This document shows positions 1 through 6,732 of a stretch of 6,985 nt of DNA, one piece after another. The stretch spans positions 1 through 6,985 of the forward strand of contig JBLIKY010000120.1 of assembly GCA_047637535.1 (NCBI GenBank), given 5' to 3'. The translations under genes were made by a program, and so were the position numbers. This DNA is from UBA2040 sp047637535 (GTDB taxonomy: Bacteria; Bacteroidota; Bacteroidia; Flavobacteriales_D; Crocinitomicaceae). Each line of letters starts with the position of its first letter. Position 1 is the first letter of the stretch. The notes under the pieces are model-generated. The model was not told the DNA's origin and made no database searches. It was given only the letters and a program-made list of their open reading frames with translations.

Positions 1-549
1 ACCACTTCCCACAATCTCGATATCTGCATTTTTTGCGATAGATGTCTTTGACGTAAAATCTCCAGAACCGATGATTTCGACTTCCAGGTTTTCAATTTTA
101 CAATTCTTTACTTCGACCTCTCCACTCCCTATTATTGCAGCTTCCAATTCTTCAATATTTTTAAAATCACTAACCGTTATATCACCACTTCCCTTAATGT
201 TTACCGTTTCGAGATATGGTAAGATTATGTGTATGTTTAATTCGTAATCATTGTATGAGCCGTCTTTTAATGAGATGTGAGCTACTCCCCTTTTTACCTT
301 TACTTCGAGCCTATCAATTATGTTTCCATGTCCTTTAACGCTTACTTTTTGTTTTTCACCGTAGGAAATAAAAACATTGGTACTTCCGACAAGTTCGACG
401 CCTGAAACTTTTGATAATTCCATGGTTTGGTTAATAACTGAACCTTCGCCACGGTATTTTTTATTCATACTAAAGTCAACTTGACATGCCAACAACCCAA
501 TGATTATTAAAGAGAGAATTGCTAAAGAAGTACTTTTTAAGAATTTCAT
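1..549 (-). CDS. GIN-domain (DUF2807-like) putative lipoprotein, C-terminus cut by window edge
   Basis: My translation from the ATG at 549 gives 183 residues with no stop, so the 3' end lies outside the window. The N-terminus has lysines at residues 2 and 5, a hydrophobic stretch and a lipobox L19-L20-A21-C22. This predicts a lipidated protein anchored in the cell envelope. The rest shows a recurring tight turn, G-x-[G/T]-[N/D/E], at residues 55-58 (GSTN), 73-76 (GHGN), 120-123 (GSGD), 141-144 (GSGE), 161-164 (GSGD) and 181-183 (GSG). The last four turns are 20-21 residues apart. This is the signature of the putative autotransporter adhesin, head-GIN domain family, thought to form a beta-helix and common in Bacteroidota. 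The molecular function of that family is not established. The gene lies 157 bp beyond the pnp stop, behind a terminator, so it is probably transcribed separately. The family call is secure; the role is unknown. Confidence 0.85.
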   Translation of the reverse strand, partial: MKFLKSTSLAILSLIIIGLLACQVDFSMNKKYRGEGSVINQTMELSKVSGVELVGSTNVFISYGEKQKVSVKGHGNIIDRLEVKVKRGVAHISLKDGSYNDYELNIHIILPYLETVNIKGSGDITVSDFKNIEELEAAIIGSGEVEVKNCKIENLEVEIIGSGDFTSKTSIAKNADIEIVGSG

Positions 550-646
550 AACACTGATTTTTTATCTAAGCTAAAGAAAACTAGAGAAATGAATGTAATT
601 AAGACAGTTCAAATCGGCAAACCGTAAAATAGAGTCGGTAAAACGA
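550..646. other. Intergenic stretch upstream of the GIN-domain gene
   Basis: This AT-rich stretch lies between the pnp terminator and the GIN-domain start. It must hold that gene's promoter if the terminator is efficient. The best -7-like element on the minus strand is TAGTTTTC (577-584), one mismatch from TAnnTTTG, without a clear -33 partner. I see no RNA gene or small open frame that I would support. Confidence 0.3.
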
Positions 647-687
647 AAAAACCTCCAACCCAGGATTTCCTGTGATTGGAGGTTTTT
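647..687 (-). terminator. Rho-independent terminator after pnp
   Basis: The arms 647-658 and 676-687 are a perfect 12-bp inverted repeat (AAAAACCTCCAA / TTGGAGGTTTTT). The loop holds a second perfect hairpin at 661-672 (CAGGA-TT-TCCTG). Read on the minus strand, the pnp transcript forms CCTCCAA...TTGGAGG followed by a U-run, 18 nt past the pnp stop. The U-run on the other side would let it also work in the plus direction, although no plus-strand gene ends here. It separates pnp from the GIN-domain gene. Confidence 0.9.
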
Positions 688-705
688 AATATTTAAAGGA
701 AACCC

Positions 706-2847
706 TTATGCTGGGTTATTCTCTTTCTTTTCTGGTCTTGGCATCAAGACTTTACGAGAAAGTTTCCATTTTTTAGTTTTTGGATCACGTGATACAACTT
801 TAAATTCAAGTTCATCACCTTCTTTACAAACATCTTCCATTTTCTCCACTTTGTCCCAGTTAAATTCTGAGATGTGAATCAATCCGTCAGTTCCAGGAAG
901 AATCTCAACGAAACATCCGTATGCTTGTACTGATTTTACTTTTCCTTTGTAAACTTCACCTTCTTCAACAGTTGGAGGGAAAGCAATCAAACGAATTTTA
1001 GAAACCGCGTTGTTCATGTCATCCGCATTGTTTGACATAATTTGAACACGACCTTCTGAAGATTCCAATTCTTCAATTGTAATTGAAGTATTCGTTTCTT
1101 TTTGTAACGCTTGAATGATTTTTCCACCAGGTCCGATGATAGCACCAATCATATCGTTAGGCACATTGAATGCTTCGATACGAGGAGTCTGAGGTTTCAA
1201 TTGCTCATTTGGAGCAGCGATAGTTTCAAGAAGTTTACCTAAGATATGTAAACGTCCTTCTTTCGCTTGCATCAACGCTTTTGTCAATACATCGTAATCT
1301 AAACCGTCAACTTTGATATCCATTTGACAAGCAGTAATACCTTTAGCAGTACCACAAACTTTGAAATCCATATCACCCAAGTGATCTTCATCACCTAAGA
1401 TATCAGACAATACAGCGAATTTATCACCTTCTTGTACTAATCCCATTGCGATACCCGATACTGGAGCTTTGATTTTTACACCACCATCCATTAGGGCTAG
1501 AGTTCCAGCACAAACAGTTGCCATTGAAGACGAACCATTAGACTCAAGAATCTCAGATACCAAACGAATTGTGTAAGAATTGTCATCAGGAAGAATTCCT
1601 TTTAACGCTCTTAATGCCAAGTTACCGTGTCCAACCTCTCTACGAGAAGTACCTCTCAATGGTCTTGCTTCACCAGTTGAGAATGGAGGGAAATTGTAGT
1701 GTAACATAAAAGGAGTAGTTCCTCTATAAGTTACACCGTCAATCATTTGCTCGTCCATTTTACCACCCAAAGTAAGCGTAGTTAATGATTGAGTTTCACC
1801 TCTAGTAAATACGGCAGAACCGTGTACCATTGGCAAGTAATCAACTTCTGACCAGATTGGACGAATTTCGTCGAATTTACGACCATCTAATCTTATTTTT
1901 TCGTTCAACATTACGTCACGAACGGCTTTCTTCATTGCTTCTTTGAAGTAAACTCCAACAAATTGAGATTTCTCTGCAACTTCTTCTTCGCTTAATGTAG
2001 CAACGAATTCATCTTTTACTGCTCCGAACAACTCAGCACGTTTAGCTTTATCAGCCAAACCTTGAGCAGCTACCTTCTTACACGGCTCAAAACAAGCATT
2101 CATCACTTTCGTTCTGAAGTCTGCATCATGAGTTTCGTGACAGTATTCTCTTTTTGGAGAAGTCCCTGGTACTTCAGCAGCTATCTCTAACTGGAAGTTA
2201 CATTGAGCAATAATTGCTTCGTGAGCGAATTTGATGATTTCTACCATCTCTTCTTCAGAGATTTCAGCCATTTCACCTTCTACCATGTTTACATCTTTTG
2301 CAGTACCTGCAACGATGATATCAACATCTGATTGAGCTAACTCTTCAACTGTTGGGTTTAAGATCAATTTACCTTCAACTCTTGCCACCTTAACCTCTGA
2401 CATCGGTCCGTTAAACGGAATATTTGATACTGCTATTGCAGATGAAGCAGCTAAACCAACTAATGCGTCTGGGTTGTTTACACCATCGTAAGACAACAAT
2501 TGCATCATTAATTGAACCTCTGCGTGATAATCAGCTGGGAAAAGTGGACGCAATGCACGGTCAACAATTCTCATCATTAATATTTCACCTTCAGAAGGTC
2601 GAGCCTCTCTTCGGAAAAATCCACCTGGAATTTTACCTGCTGCAGCAAATTTCTCTTTGTAATCTACTGTTAATGGAAGGAAATCTACACCTTCTCTTGC
2701 TTCCTGTGCCGCAACAACCGTTGCCAAAATCACAGTTTCGCCCATTTGTAACACTACTGCACCGTCAGCTTGTTTTGCAAGCTTTCCTGTTTCGATGGAA
2801 ATTTCTTTTCCTCCAGTAATGATGGACTTTTTTAATCCTATGTTCAT
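706..2847 (-). CDS. pnp: Polyribonucleotide nucleotidyltransferase (PNPase)
   Basis: PNPase degrades RNA 3'-to-5' by phosphorolysis, releasing nucleoside diphosphates, and can also add tails. It works as a cytoplasmic trimer. All 713 residues of the usual architecture are present: first RNase PH module (about 12-235), all-alpha domain (about 242-320), second, catalytic RNase PH module (about 323-530), KH domain (about 555-615, GxxG loop at 572-575) and S1 domain (about 630-698). Visible motifs include FFRREARPSE from 77, SRRE at 401-404, SSS at 439-441, and the active-site D488, D494 and K496 in GDEDHL/GDMDFK, matching E. coli D486, D492 and K494. C498 sits where E. coli has Ala in the VAG stretch, a conservative-looking change. 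The ATG at 2847 starts the standard N-terminus. The gene follows rpsO by 105 bp with a hairpin between, the classic rpsO-pnp order. Expression may come from rpsO read-through plus a local promoter; the only -7 candidate (2884-2891) is weak. Confidence 0.98.
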   Translation of the reverse strand: MNIGLKKSIITGGKEISIETGKLAKQADGAVVLQMGETVILATVVAAQEAREGVDFLPLTVDYKEKFAAAGKIPGGFFRREARPSEGEILMMRIVDRALRPLFPADYHAEVQLMMQLLSYDGVNNPDALVGLAASSAIAVSNIPFNGPMSEVKVARVEGKLILNPTVEELAQSDVDIIVAGTAKDVNMVEGEMAEISEEEMVEIIKFAHEAIIAQCNFQLEIAAEVPGTSPKREYCHETHDADFRTKVMNACFEPCKKVAAQGLADKAKRAELFGAVKDEFVATLSEEEVAEKSQFVGVYFKEAMKKAVRDVMLNEKIRLDGRKFDEIRPIWSEVDYLPMVHGSAVFTRGETQSLTTLTLGGKMDEQMIDGVTYRGTTPFMLHYNFPPFSTGEARPLRGTSRREVGHGNLALRALKGILPDDNSYTIRLVSEILESNGSSSMATVCAGTLALMDGGVKIKAPVSGIAMGLVQEGDKFAVLSDILGDEDHLGDMDFKVCGTAKGITACQMDIKVDGLDYDVLTKALMQAKEGRLHILGKLLETIAAPNEQLKPQTPRIEAFNVPNDMIGAIIGPGGKIIQALQKETNTSITIEELESSEGRVQIMSNNADDMNNAVSKIRLIAFPPTVEEGEVYKGKVKSVQAYGCFVEILPGTDGLIHISEFNWDKVEKMEDVCKEGDELEFKVVSRDPKTKKWKLSRKVLMPRPEKKENNPA

Positions 2848-2892
2848 ATTTATTATTTGTTACTAATTTAAAAACTCATCAGATAAATATAC

Positions 2893-2933
2893 AAAAAGGG
2901 CATTTGAATCGAAATTCAAGTGCCCCTTTTTTT
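2893..2933 (-). terminator. Terminator-like hairpin between rpsO and pnp
   Basis: The stem arms are 2898-2909 and 2914-2925, 12 bp with a single C/A mismatch. The minus-strand loop is UUCG, and five U follow (2893-2897 on the complement). It begins 20-30 nt past the rpsO stop, so it fits a terminator or attenuator after rpsO. In E. coli the equivalent interval carries a leaky rpsO terminator and an RNase III-cleaved stem that controls pnp. A similar double role here is inference. The flanking T-run at 2927-2933 could also support termination on the plus strand. Confidence 0.8.
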
Positions 2934-2952
2934 ATGTTTTTAATCGCAAGAA

Positions 2953-3222
2953 TTAACGACGTAAGCCTAATTCTTTAACGATAGCACGATATCTCAAGAC
3001 ATCAATTTTCTTCAAGTAATCCAATAAAGATCTTCTTTTACCTACTAGTAATTGAAGAGCTCTTTGAGTACCGTAATCTTTACGGTTTTTCTTCAAGTGT
3101 CCTGTTAAATGAGAAATTCTGTATGTAAACAAAGCAATTTGTCCTTCAGAAGAACCAGTGTTTGTTTCAGAACCTCCGTGCTTAGCGAAAATCGCCTTTT
3201 TGTTTTCTGGAGCTAAATACAT
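2953..3222 (-). CDS. rpsO: 30S ribosomal protein S15
   Basis: The 89-residue product has the full length of bacterial S15 and its hallmark segments: the N-terminal GSSEGQIALFTYRI stretch (about 22-36), LTGHLKKNRKDYGTQRALQ (39-57), the conserved LLVGKRRSLLDYL block (58-70) and the ending YRAIVKELGLRR. S15 binds the 16S rRNA three-way junction and nucleates assembly of the small-subunit platform. The ATG at 3222 is the only start that gives the normal N-terminus. Upstream are a good TAnnTTTG box and a hairpin in the leader. Downstream are a terminator-like hairpin and pnp. In several bacteria S15 represses its own translation through its mRNA leader; whether that occurs here is untested. Confidence 0.98.
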   Translation of the reverse strand: MYLAPENKKAIFAKHGGSETNTGSSEGQIALFTYRISHLTGHLKKNRKDYGTQRALQLLVGKRRSLLDYLKKIDVLRYRAIVKELGLRR

Positions 3223-3253
3223 GCCAATATTATTTAATAATTATTATGTAGTA

Positions 3254-3272
3254 AATCCCGACTATCGGGATT
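3254..3272 (-). promoter_or_regulatory. Perfect hairpin in the rpsO 5' leader
   Basis: The arms 3254-3261 and 3265-3272 form a perfect 8-bp inverted repeat with a 3-nt loop (minus strand AATCCCGA-TAG-TCGGGATT). The predicted transcription start lies at about 3273-3277, so the hairpin would sit at the extreme 5' end of the mRNA, about 31 nt ahead of the ATG. It could stabilise the 5' end, form part of an S15 autoregulatory structure, or be one copy of an intergenic palindrome family. The sequence alone does not decide between these. Confidence 0.6.
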
Positions 3273-3280
3273 CAACGGTG

Positions 3281-3288
3281 CAAAGATA
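3281..3288 (-). promoter_or_regulatory. Bacteroidota-type -7 box for rpsO
   Basis: The minus strand reads TATCTTTG, an exact match to the Bacteroidota -7 consensus TAnnTTTG, 58 nt upstream of the rpsO ATG. A convincing -33 TTTG is not present at the usual distance; only degenerate TG-rich sequence is seen. The box would give a leader of about 50 nt carrying the hairpin at 3254-3272. Confidence 0.6.
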
Positions 3289-3364
3289 TACCTTTTATTT
3301 TATTCACAGCATTGAAAACCAATAATATTTGATATTTCTAAACTGTCAATCAATACCTTTCTTT

Positions 3365-4117
3365 CTATAAATAAGGATCTAAATCCAAAGTCCAGTCGTA
3401 ATCCAAGAATTTCAATTCCTTTTCCTTGTCTTCTTTTGTAATTAATTCGCGTTTTAGCAAGAATTTTTTTACTCCTCTTTTGCCTCCAAAATCAGCTCTA
3501 AACCAAGAAAACAAAACCGGAACCATGATCACCTTTTCTTCCACTTTTACATTTTTCTCAAGGTAGGTCATCACACTTTTCTCCATTTCTTGATCTACCT
3601 TATCTGCATGATAAGCTACTACTGGAGGGCAGCTTAACGCTCCACAATTTAATGCATAATGAATTCGAGGATCCAATCGACCAATTCTCAACTTCCTTTC
3701 AAATTTAGAAACTCTTAATTTTCTAAAGTAACCAAGACTCAGTTTTGATTTTGATTTTCTTAAAATACCGTGCTCAACAATGTCAAAGCTCAAAAGTTCG
3801 CCAGCAACCGTAAATTGCTTGGCTTTAAAAAACGCCCCTCTGTCTTGATACAAGGTCGAGTCTTTACGCAAAACGTATTGAATGTTTGAATTGTAAATAT
3901 TCATCCAAAAGGCTAATATTTTATCATCGTTGTCGAGTTCTTTGTCCAAAAGTTTAGCATCCAATCGAGCTAATTCATTTGCATAACCTGATGCTTTTGG
4001 AGAGTTCATTCTTACCGCTTCAAAAAACTGCAAGCTCAAATCAAGTGCTGATCGTTGTGCAGTCTGAGAATAAGAGATGGATGACAATAAAACAAATGCA
4101 ATAATTAATTTTTTCAT
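3365..4117 (-). CDS. Secreted DUF547-family protein
   Basis: The chosen ATG at 4117 gives 250 residues starting with a signal peptide (MKKLIIAFVLLSSISYSQ). The frame stays open upstream to a TTG at 4219, but that extension overlaps the preceding gene and buries the signal peptide. DUF547 hallmarks are clear: FWMNIYNSNIQYVL (70-83), IVEHGILR (113-120), DPRIHYALNCGALSCPPVV (149-167) and YDWTLD near the C-terminus. C158 and C163 are the only cysteines. H116, H153 and the two cysteines sit in the most conserved blocks and are candidate functional residues. No function is established for the family in bacteria. The protein should be periplasmic or exported. It lies 40 bp after the Omp85-like barrel gene on the same strand, so the two are probably co-transcribed. 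No clear terminator follows before the rpsO promoter. Confidence 0.88.
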   Translation of the reverse strand: MKKLIIAFVLLSSISYSQTAQRSALDLSLQFFEAVRMNSPKASGYANELARLDAKLLDKELDNDDKILAFWMNIYNSNIQYVLRKDSTLYQDRGAFFKAKQFTVAGELLSFDIVEHGILRKSKSKLSLGYFRKLRVSKFERKLRIGRLDPRIHYALNCGALSCPPVVAYHADKVDQEMEKSVMTYLEKNVKVEEKVIMVPVLFSWFRADFGGKRGVKKFLLKRELITKEDKEKELKFLDYDWTLDLDPYL

Positions 4118-4157
4118 ATTTGATTTTCTTAATTCCCTTTTATGGGATTTTATTTTT

Positions 4158-5237
4158 TTAAAATGCTTCGCCAATTGTAAAATAAGGCAAAAGCTGGTTA
4201 TTTGAATAGCCCAAATCAAGTCGAATATTGACGTGATCCTTTTTGTTGAGCTTGTACCTAAGACCTACGCCGTAGCCAGCCTTTAGGTTTTTAAATTGAG
4301 CCGAATCCCATCTTGGTGCTGCTAAACCAGTAGCAGTAAAAATAGTAAAACCCCAGTTCTTTAAGAACTCTTGCCTATATTCCACTTGTGTTTGCCAAGC
4401 ATAATTAGACCTTATTTCTCCCTCAACAATACCCCTAAGCCTTTTGCCCCCACCCAACAAACTCAATTGATAAAATGGAACATTTCCCGTGTTTTGCTGG
4501 TAATAAAAATTAGATGCCAGTACGGATCGCTTTCCGATACTCGAGTAATTTGCAACATCGACGTTTAGACGTGTAAAAGCGTAATCGCTTACAATTTTAC
4601 CTAAATCAAAAGCCGAACTGACATCAACAAGCCAACCTTTTCTTGGATAAAACACATTATCCCTTGAGTCAATCAAAAAAGCCGGACCCAATCCTGAATT
4701 TGTGCCTGCCTCAAGTCCAGTTAATTTTTGTGATTCTATGATGGAAGAATCTTCAACTTTCAAATCAAAGTAATGATCATAGGCATATCGAAATCCTAGA
4801 AAGAGAAAGGTGTTCATCCGTTTATAAACCGAGCTTCTAACTCTTGGGAATCGAATCGAAAAATTTTCTTTTCTTGTTTGAGATTCATCCTCAAAATTTC
4901 CGACTCCATAAAAAGGATAGACATAGTCGTAATAACCTAGTTCGCCTGAAATTCTATAAGCATCATTTTTCAAGAACAAGGAATACGGCAAATAAAGAAG
5001 GAATTGATTTTTAGTTGTGTAAGCCATTCCCATAGTGACATTTGATCTACGAGCATTTAAGCTATCCTTTTTCCAGTTGAAAGAGGTGATTCCAAATAAA
5101 CCAAAGGCAAACCCGGTCTCAGGAGTATAATAGGCAACTGGAAAACCTTTAACATCAACACGATTGGTATCTTGACTTAAAACAAGTGATGTGCACAAAA
5201 AAACTGCGCACATCACTATAATATATTTTGAAATCAT
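4158..5237 (-). CDS. Omp85/BamA-type outer-membrane beta-barrel protein without POTRA domains
   Basis: From the ATG at 5237 the product is 359 residues: a signal peptide (1 to about 22, ending LVLSQ) and then a beta-barrel with alternating aromatic strands and a terminal phenylalanine (IGEAF), as recognised by the Bam machinery. The bacterial surface-antigen signature is visible: DSRDNVFYPRKGW (190-202), a barrel segment LLGGGKRLRGI (260-270) with the LRG(F/Y/I)-type motif of the Omp85 inner loop, then QVEYRQEF and FTIFTATGLA. There is no room for POTRA domains, so it is a short barrel of the BamA/TamA-related class. A two-partner secretion, insertase or lipid-transport role cannot be assigned. 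Alternative starts are an ATG at 5252, also compatible with the signal peptide, and a TTG at 5279, rejected. It is the first gene of a probable two-gene unit with DUF547. Confidence 0.85.
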   Translation of the reverse strand: MISKYIIVMCAVFLCTSLVLSQDTNRVDVKGFPVAYYTPETGFAFGLFGITSFNWKKDSLNARRSNVTMGMAYTTKNQFLLYLPYSLFLKNDAYRISGELGYYDYVYPFYGVGNFEDESQTRKENFSIRFPRVRSSVYKRMNTFLFLGFRYAYDHYFDLKVEDSSIIESQKLTGLEAGTNSGLGPAFLIDSRDNVFYPRKGWLVDVSSAFDLGKIVSDYAFTRLNVDVANYSSIGKRSVLASNFYYQQNTGNVPFYQLSLLGGGKRLRGIVEGEIRSNYAWQTQVEYRQEFLKNWGFTIFTATGLAAPRWDSAQFKNLKAGYGVGLRYKLNKKDHVNIRLDLGYSNNQLLPYFTIGEAF

Positions 5238-5266
5238 TTTACTTTTTATCATACTATATATACTCA

Positions 5267-5274
5267 CAAGTATA
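5267..5274 (-). promoter_or_regulatory. Candidate -7 box for the barrel/DUF547 unit
   Basis: The minus strand reads TATACTTG, one mismatch from TAnnTTTG, with a TTTG 16 nt further upstream, slightly closer than the usual -33 spacing. Transcription would start near 5260, leaving enough leader for the ATG at 5237 but almost none for the ATG at 5252. This weakly favours 5237 as the start. The box is embedded in a perfect 6-bp inverted repeat (5259-5264 / 5269-5274), which could be an operator. Confidence 0.35.
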
Positions 5275-5341
5275 AACAATAGATTTAATGCAAAGCCGAT
5301 TTATTGGTTGTTTAAATGCCAATTATGTACCACAAACCCTT

Positions 5342-5363
5342 TTACCACAGTAACCTATGGTAA
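5342..5363. repeat. Inverted repeat in the barrel upstream region
   Basis: TTACCA (5342-5347) and TGGTAA (5358-5363) are perfect 6-bp inverted arms 10 nt apart. The left arm overlaps the second copy of a direct repeat TACCACA (5328-5334 and 5343-5349, 15 bp apart). The region lies 90-130 bp upstream of the barrel start and could be a regulator-binding site. The repeats are short and could be chance. Confidence 0.3.
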
Positions 5364-5391
5364 TCAATCGATTAGGTAAAACGATGCGGTG

Positions 5392-5437
5392 CGAGTTTTT
5401 TTCAAAGTAAAAAAACTCGATTCAAAATGAATTTTCG
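5392..5437 (-). terminator. Probable terminator after the mechanosensitive channel gene
   Basis: Read on the minus strand, a bulged hairpin at 5418-5437 (CGA-AAA-TTCA-TTT-TGAA-TCG) is followed by seven U (5409-5415), about 17 nt past the channel stop. The same U-run then forms one arm of a second, perfect 11-bp inverted repeat (5392-5402 / 5409-5419, six-base loop). The two stems share bases 5418-5419, and the second also occupies the U-run. Termination here is plausible but the first stem is short and AT-rich. Confidence 0.5.
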
Positions 5438-5453
5438 ATTAATATATCCTTAG

Positions 5454-6728
5454 CTATATTTTATTAAAATCCTTACCCGTTGGTCGTTCAAAGAAGTTAA
5501 GGTCAAAATACTTTACTACAGAAAAAAGGTGATCAAAGATGTCGGCTTGGACTTCTTCATAGGCTTCCCATTCTTTTGTGTAGGAGAAACAATAAATTTC
5601 AAGAGGCACACCAAGTTCAGAAGGACCAAGTTGCCTAACCATCATGGTCATTTCTTGATTCACATTTGGGTTATGCTTTAAATAAAATTCGATGTATCGT
5701 CTAAACAAACCAATGTTGGTCATTTTACGACCACTGATTTCATTTTCTCCAATAAAGCCTTGGTGGTCATTATATTCTTCTATCTCTTTTTGTCGAGTTA
5801 TTACGAATTCTTTGAATATTGAAATTTGTTTTAAACCTTCTATGAGTTCATCACTTGCAAATTTTATAGAATCAATGTGAATTTTAAGGCTCCGTTTGAT
5901 TCGTCTTCCATCTGACTCCTCCATACCCCTCCAATTTTTGAAAGAATCAGAAATAAAAGCATAAGTGGGTATTGTTGTTATCGTCTTATCAAAATTTCGA
6001 ATTTTCACGGTAGAAAGCGTAACAGCAAATACATCCCCATCGGCACCGTATTTCTCAACTGTTACCCAATCTCCAATTCTAATCATGTCGTTGGTTGATA
6101 ACTGGATACTTCCAATGAACCCTAGAATCGTGTCTTTGAAAATCAATACCAATATCGCTGCCATTGCTCCTAAAGAAGTCAGGAAAAATATTGGTGTTTT
6201 GTTAGTTACAATAGACAAAATCAAGATCAGCATAACTGTGCTTGCTATGATTTTTCCAACTTGGATGTAAGAATGAATGGGTTTCCCCTTGAATCTCTCT
6301 AATTCAATAATGATATCATTGGCTGCATTCAATAATCGTCGGACAGAAATCAAAACCACTACTATAATTAGAATTATTATTGCATTGGTCCAATTACTTG
6401 ACAAAGTCGGGTATCTGTAAAAGCAAATCGATAAGAAATACTCCAAAAACATCAATGGAACCAGATGAGCTAAAGATCTAAAGACCTTGTTCTTCATTAA
6501 ATGATCATCCCAAGTAGTTTTGGATTTGTCCACTAAGGTGTGGGTCAATTTCACCATAATTGTTCGTGACAAAACCCACATGGCAAAAAACAAGGCCAAT
6601 AAAACCAAAGACATTCCTAAAGTCCACCAAATCCCTTCGGAATCGTATTTGCTCTGGTCAAAAACCGTGTTTCCATTGATTTCGTGTAGATAAAAAGTTT
6701 TGATCCAATCAATGATTATTTCTTTCAT
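5454..6728 (-). CDS. ybdG: MscS-family mechanosensitive ion channel, YbdG type
   Basis: From the ATG at 6728 the product has 424 residues, close to E. coli YbdG. Hydrophobic segments at about 33-55, 84-104, 113-131 and 157-174 precede the pore-lining helix (about 178-208, with SLGAMAAILVLIFKDTILGF). The MscS beta-domain follows with IGDWVTVEKYGADGDV (218-233) and TTIPTYAFISDSFKNWRGM (251-269), then RRIKRSL. The C-terminal part (TNIGLFRRYIEFYLK from 337, VRQLGPSELGVPLEIY from 364, QADIFDHLFSVVKYF) is typical of the YbdG branch rather than small MscS. It should sit in the inner membrane and open under membrane tension to release solutes on osmotic downshock, as a miniconductance channel. The frame extends to a TTG at 6770, but that adds 14 residues overlapping the divergent gene, and the ATG gives a family-like N-terminus. 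It appears monocistronic. The symbol is by homology to E. coli. Confidence 0.9.
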   Translation of the reverse strand: MKEIIIDWIKTFYLHEINGNTVFDQSKYDSEGIWWTLGMSLVLLALFFAMWVLSRTIMVKLTHTLVDKSKTTWDDHLMKNKVFRSLAHLVPLMFLEYFLSICFYRYPTLSSNWTNAIIILIIVVVLISVRRLLNAANDIIIELERFKGKPIHSYIQVGKIIASTVMLILILSIVTNKTPIFFLTSLGAMAAILVLIFKDTILGFIGSIQLSTNDMIRIGDWVTVEKYGADGDVFAVTLSTVKIRNFDKTITTIPTYAFISDSFKNWRGMEESDGRRIKRSLKIHIDSIKFASDELIEGLKQISIFKEFVITRQKEIEEYNDHQGFIGENEISGRKMTNIGLFRRYIEFYLKHNPNVNQEMTMMVRQLGPSELGVPLEIYCFSYTKEWEAYEEVQADIFDHLFSVVKYFDLNFFERPTGKDFNKI

Positions 6729-6732
6729 TTTA

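Noticed and set aside
2424..2819. Open frame of 131 codons on the plus strand, antisense to pnp
   Set aside because: It lies entirely within the highly conserved pnp coding sequence; its product is leucine/glutamine-rich low-complexity sequence with no recognisable domain.
4118..4219. N-terminal extension of the DUF547 protein from a TTG at 4219
   Set aside because: It would overlap the barrel gene's end and place 34 residues ahead of a clear signal peptide; the ATG at 4117 is the sensible start.
4371..4568. Plus-strand open frame of 65 codons within the barrel gene
   Set aside because: Antisense to a well-supported coding region, with no family features and no promoter or ribosome-binding context.
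5191..5379. Plus-strand open frame of 62 codons spanning the barrel start and upstream region
   Set aside because: Its hydrophobic first half is the complement of the barrel's signal peptide; nothing beyond that supports a gene.
5692..5880. Plus-strand open frame of 62 codons within the channel gene
   Set aside because: Antisense to the conserved channel C-terminal region, with no independent support.
5965..6270. Plus-strand open frame of 101 codons within the channel gene
   Set aside because: Antisense to the conserved MscS pore and beta-domain; composition is explained by the opposite strand's membrane segments.
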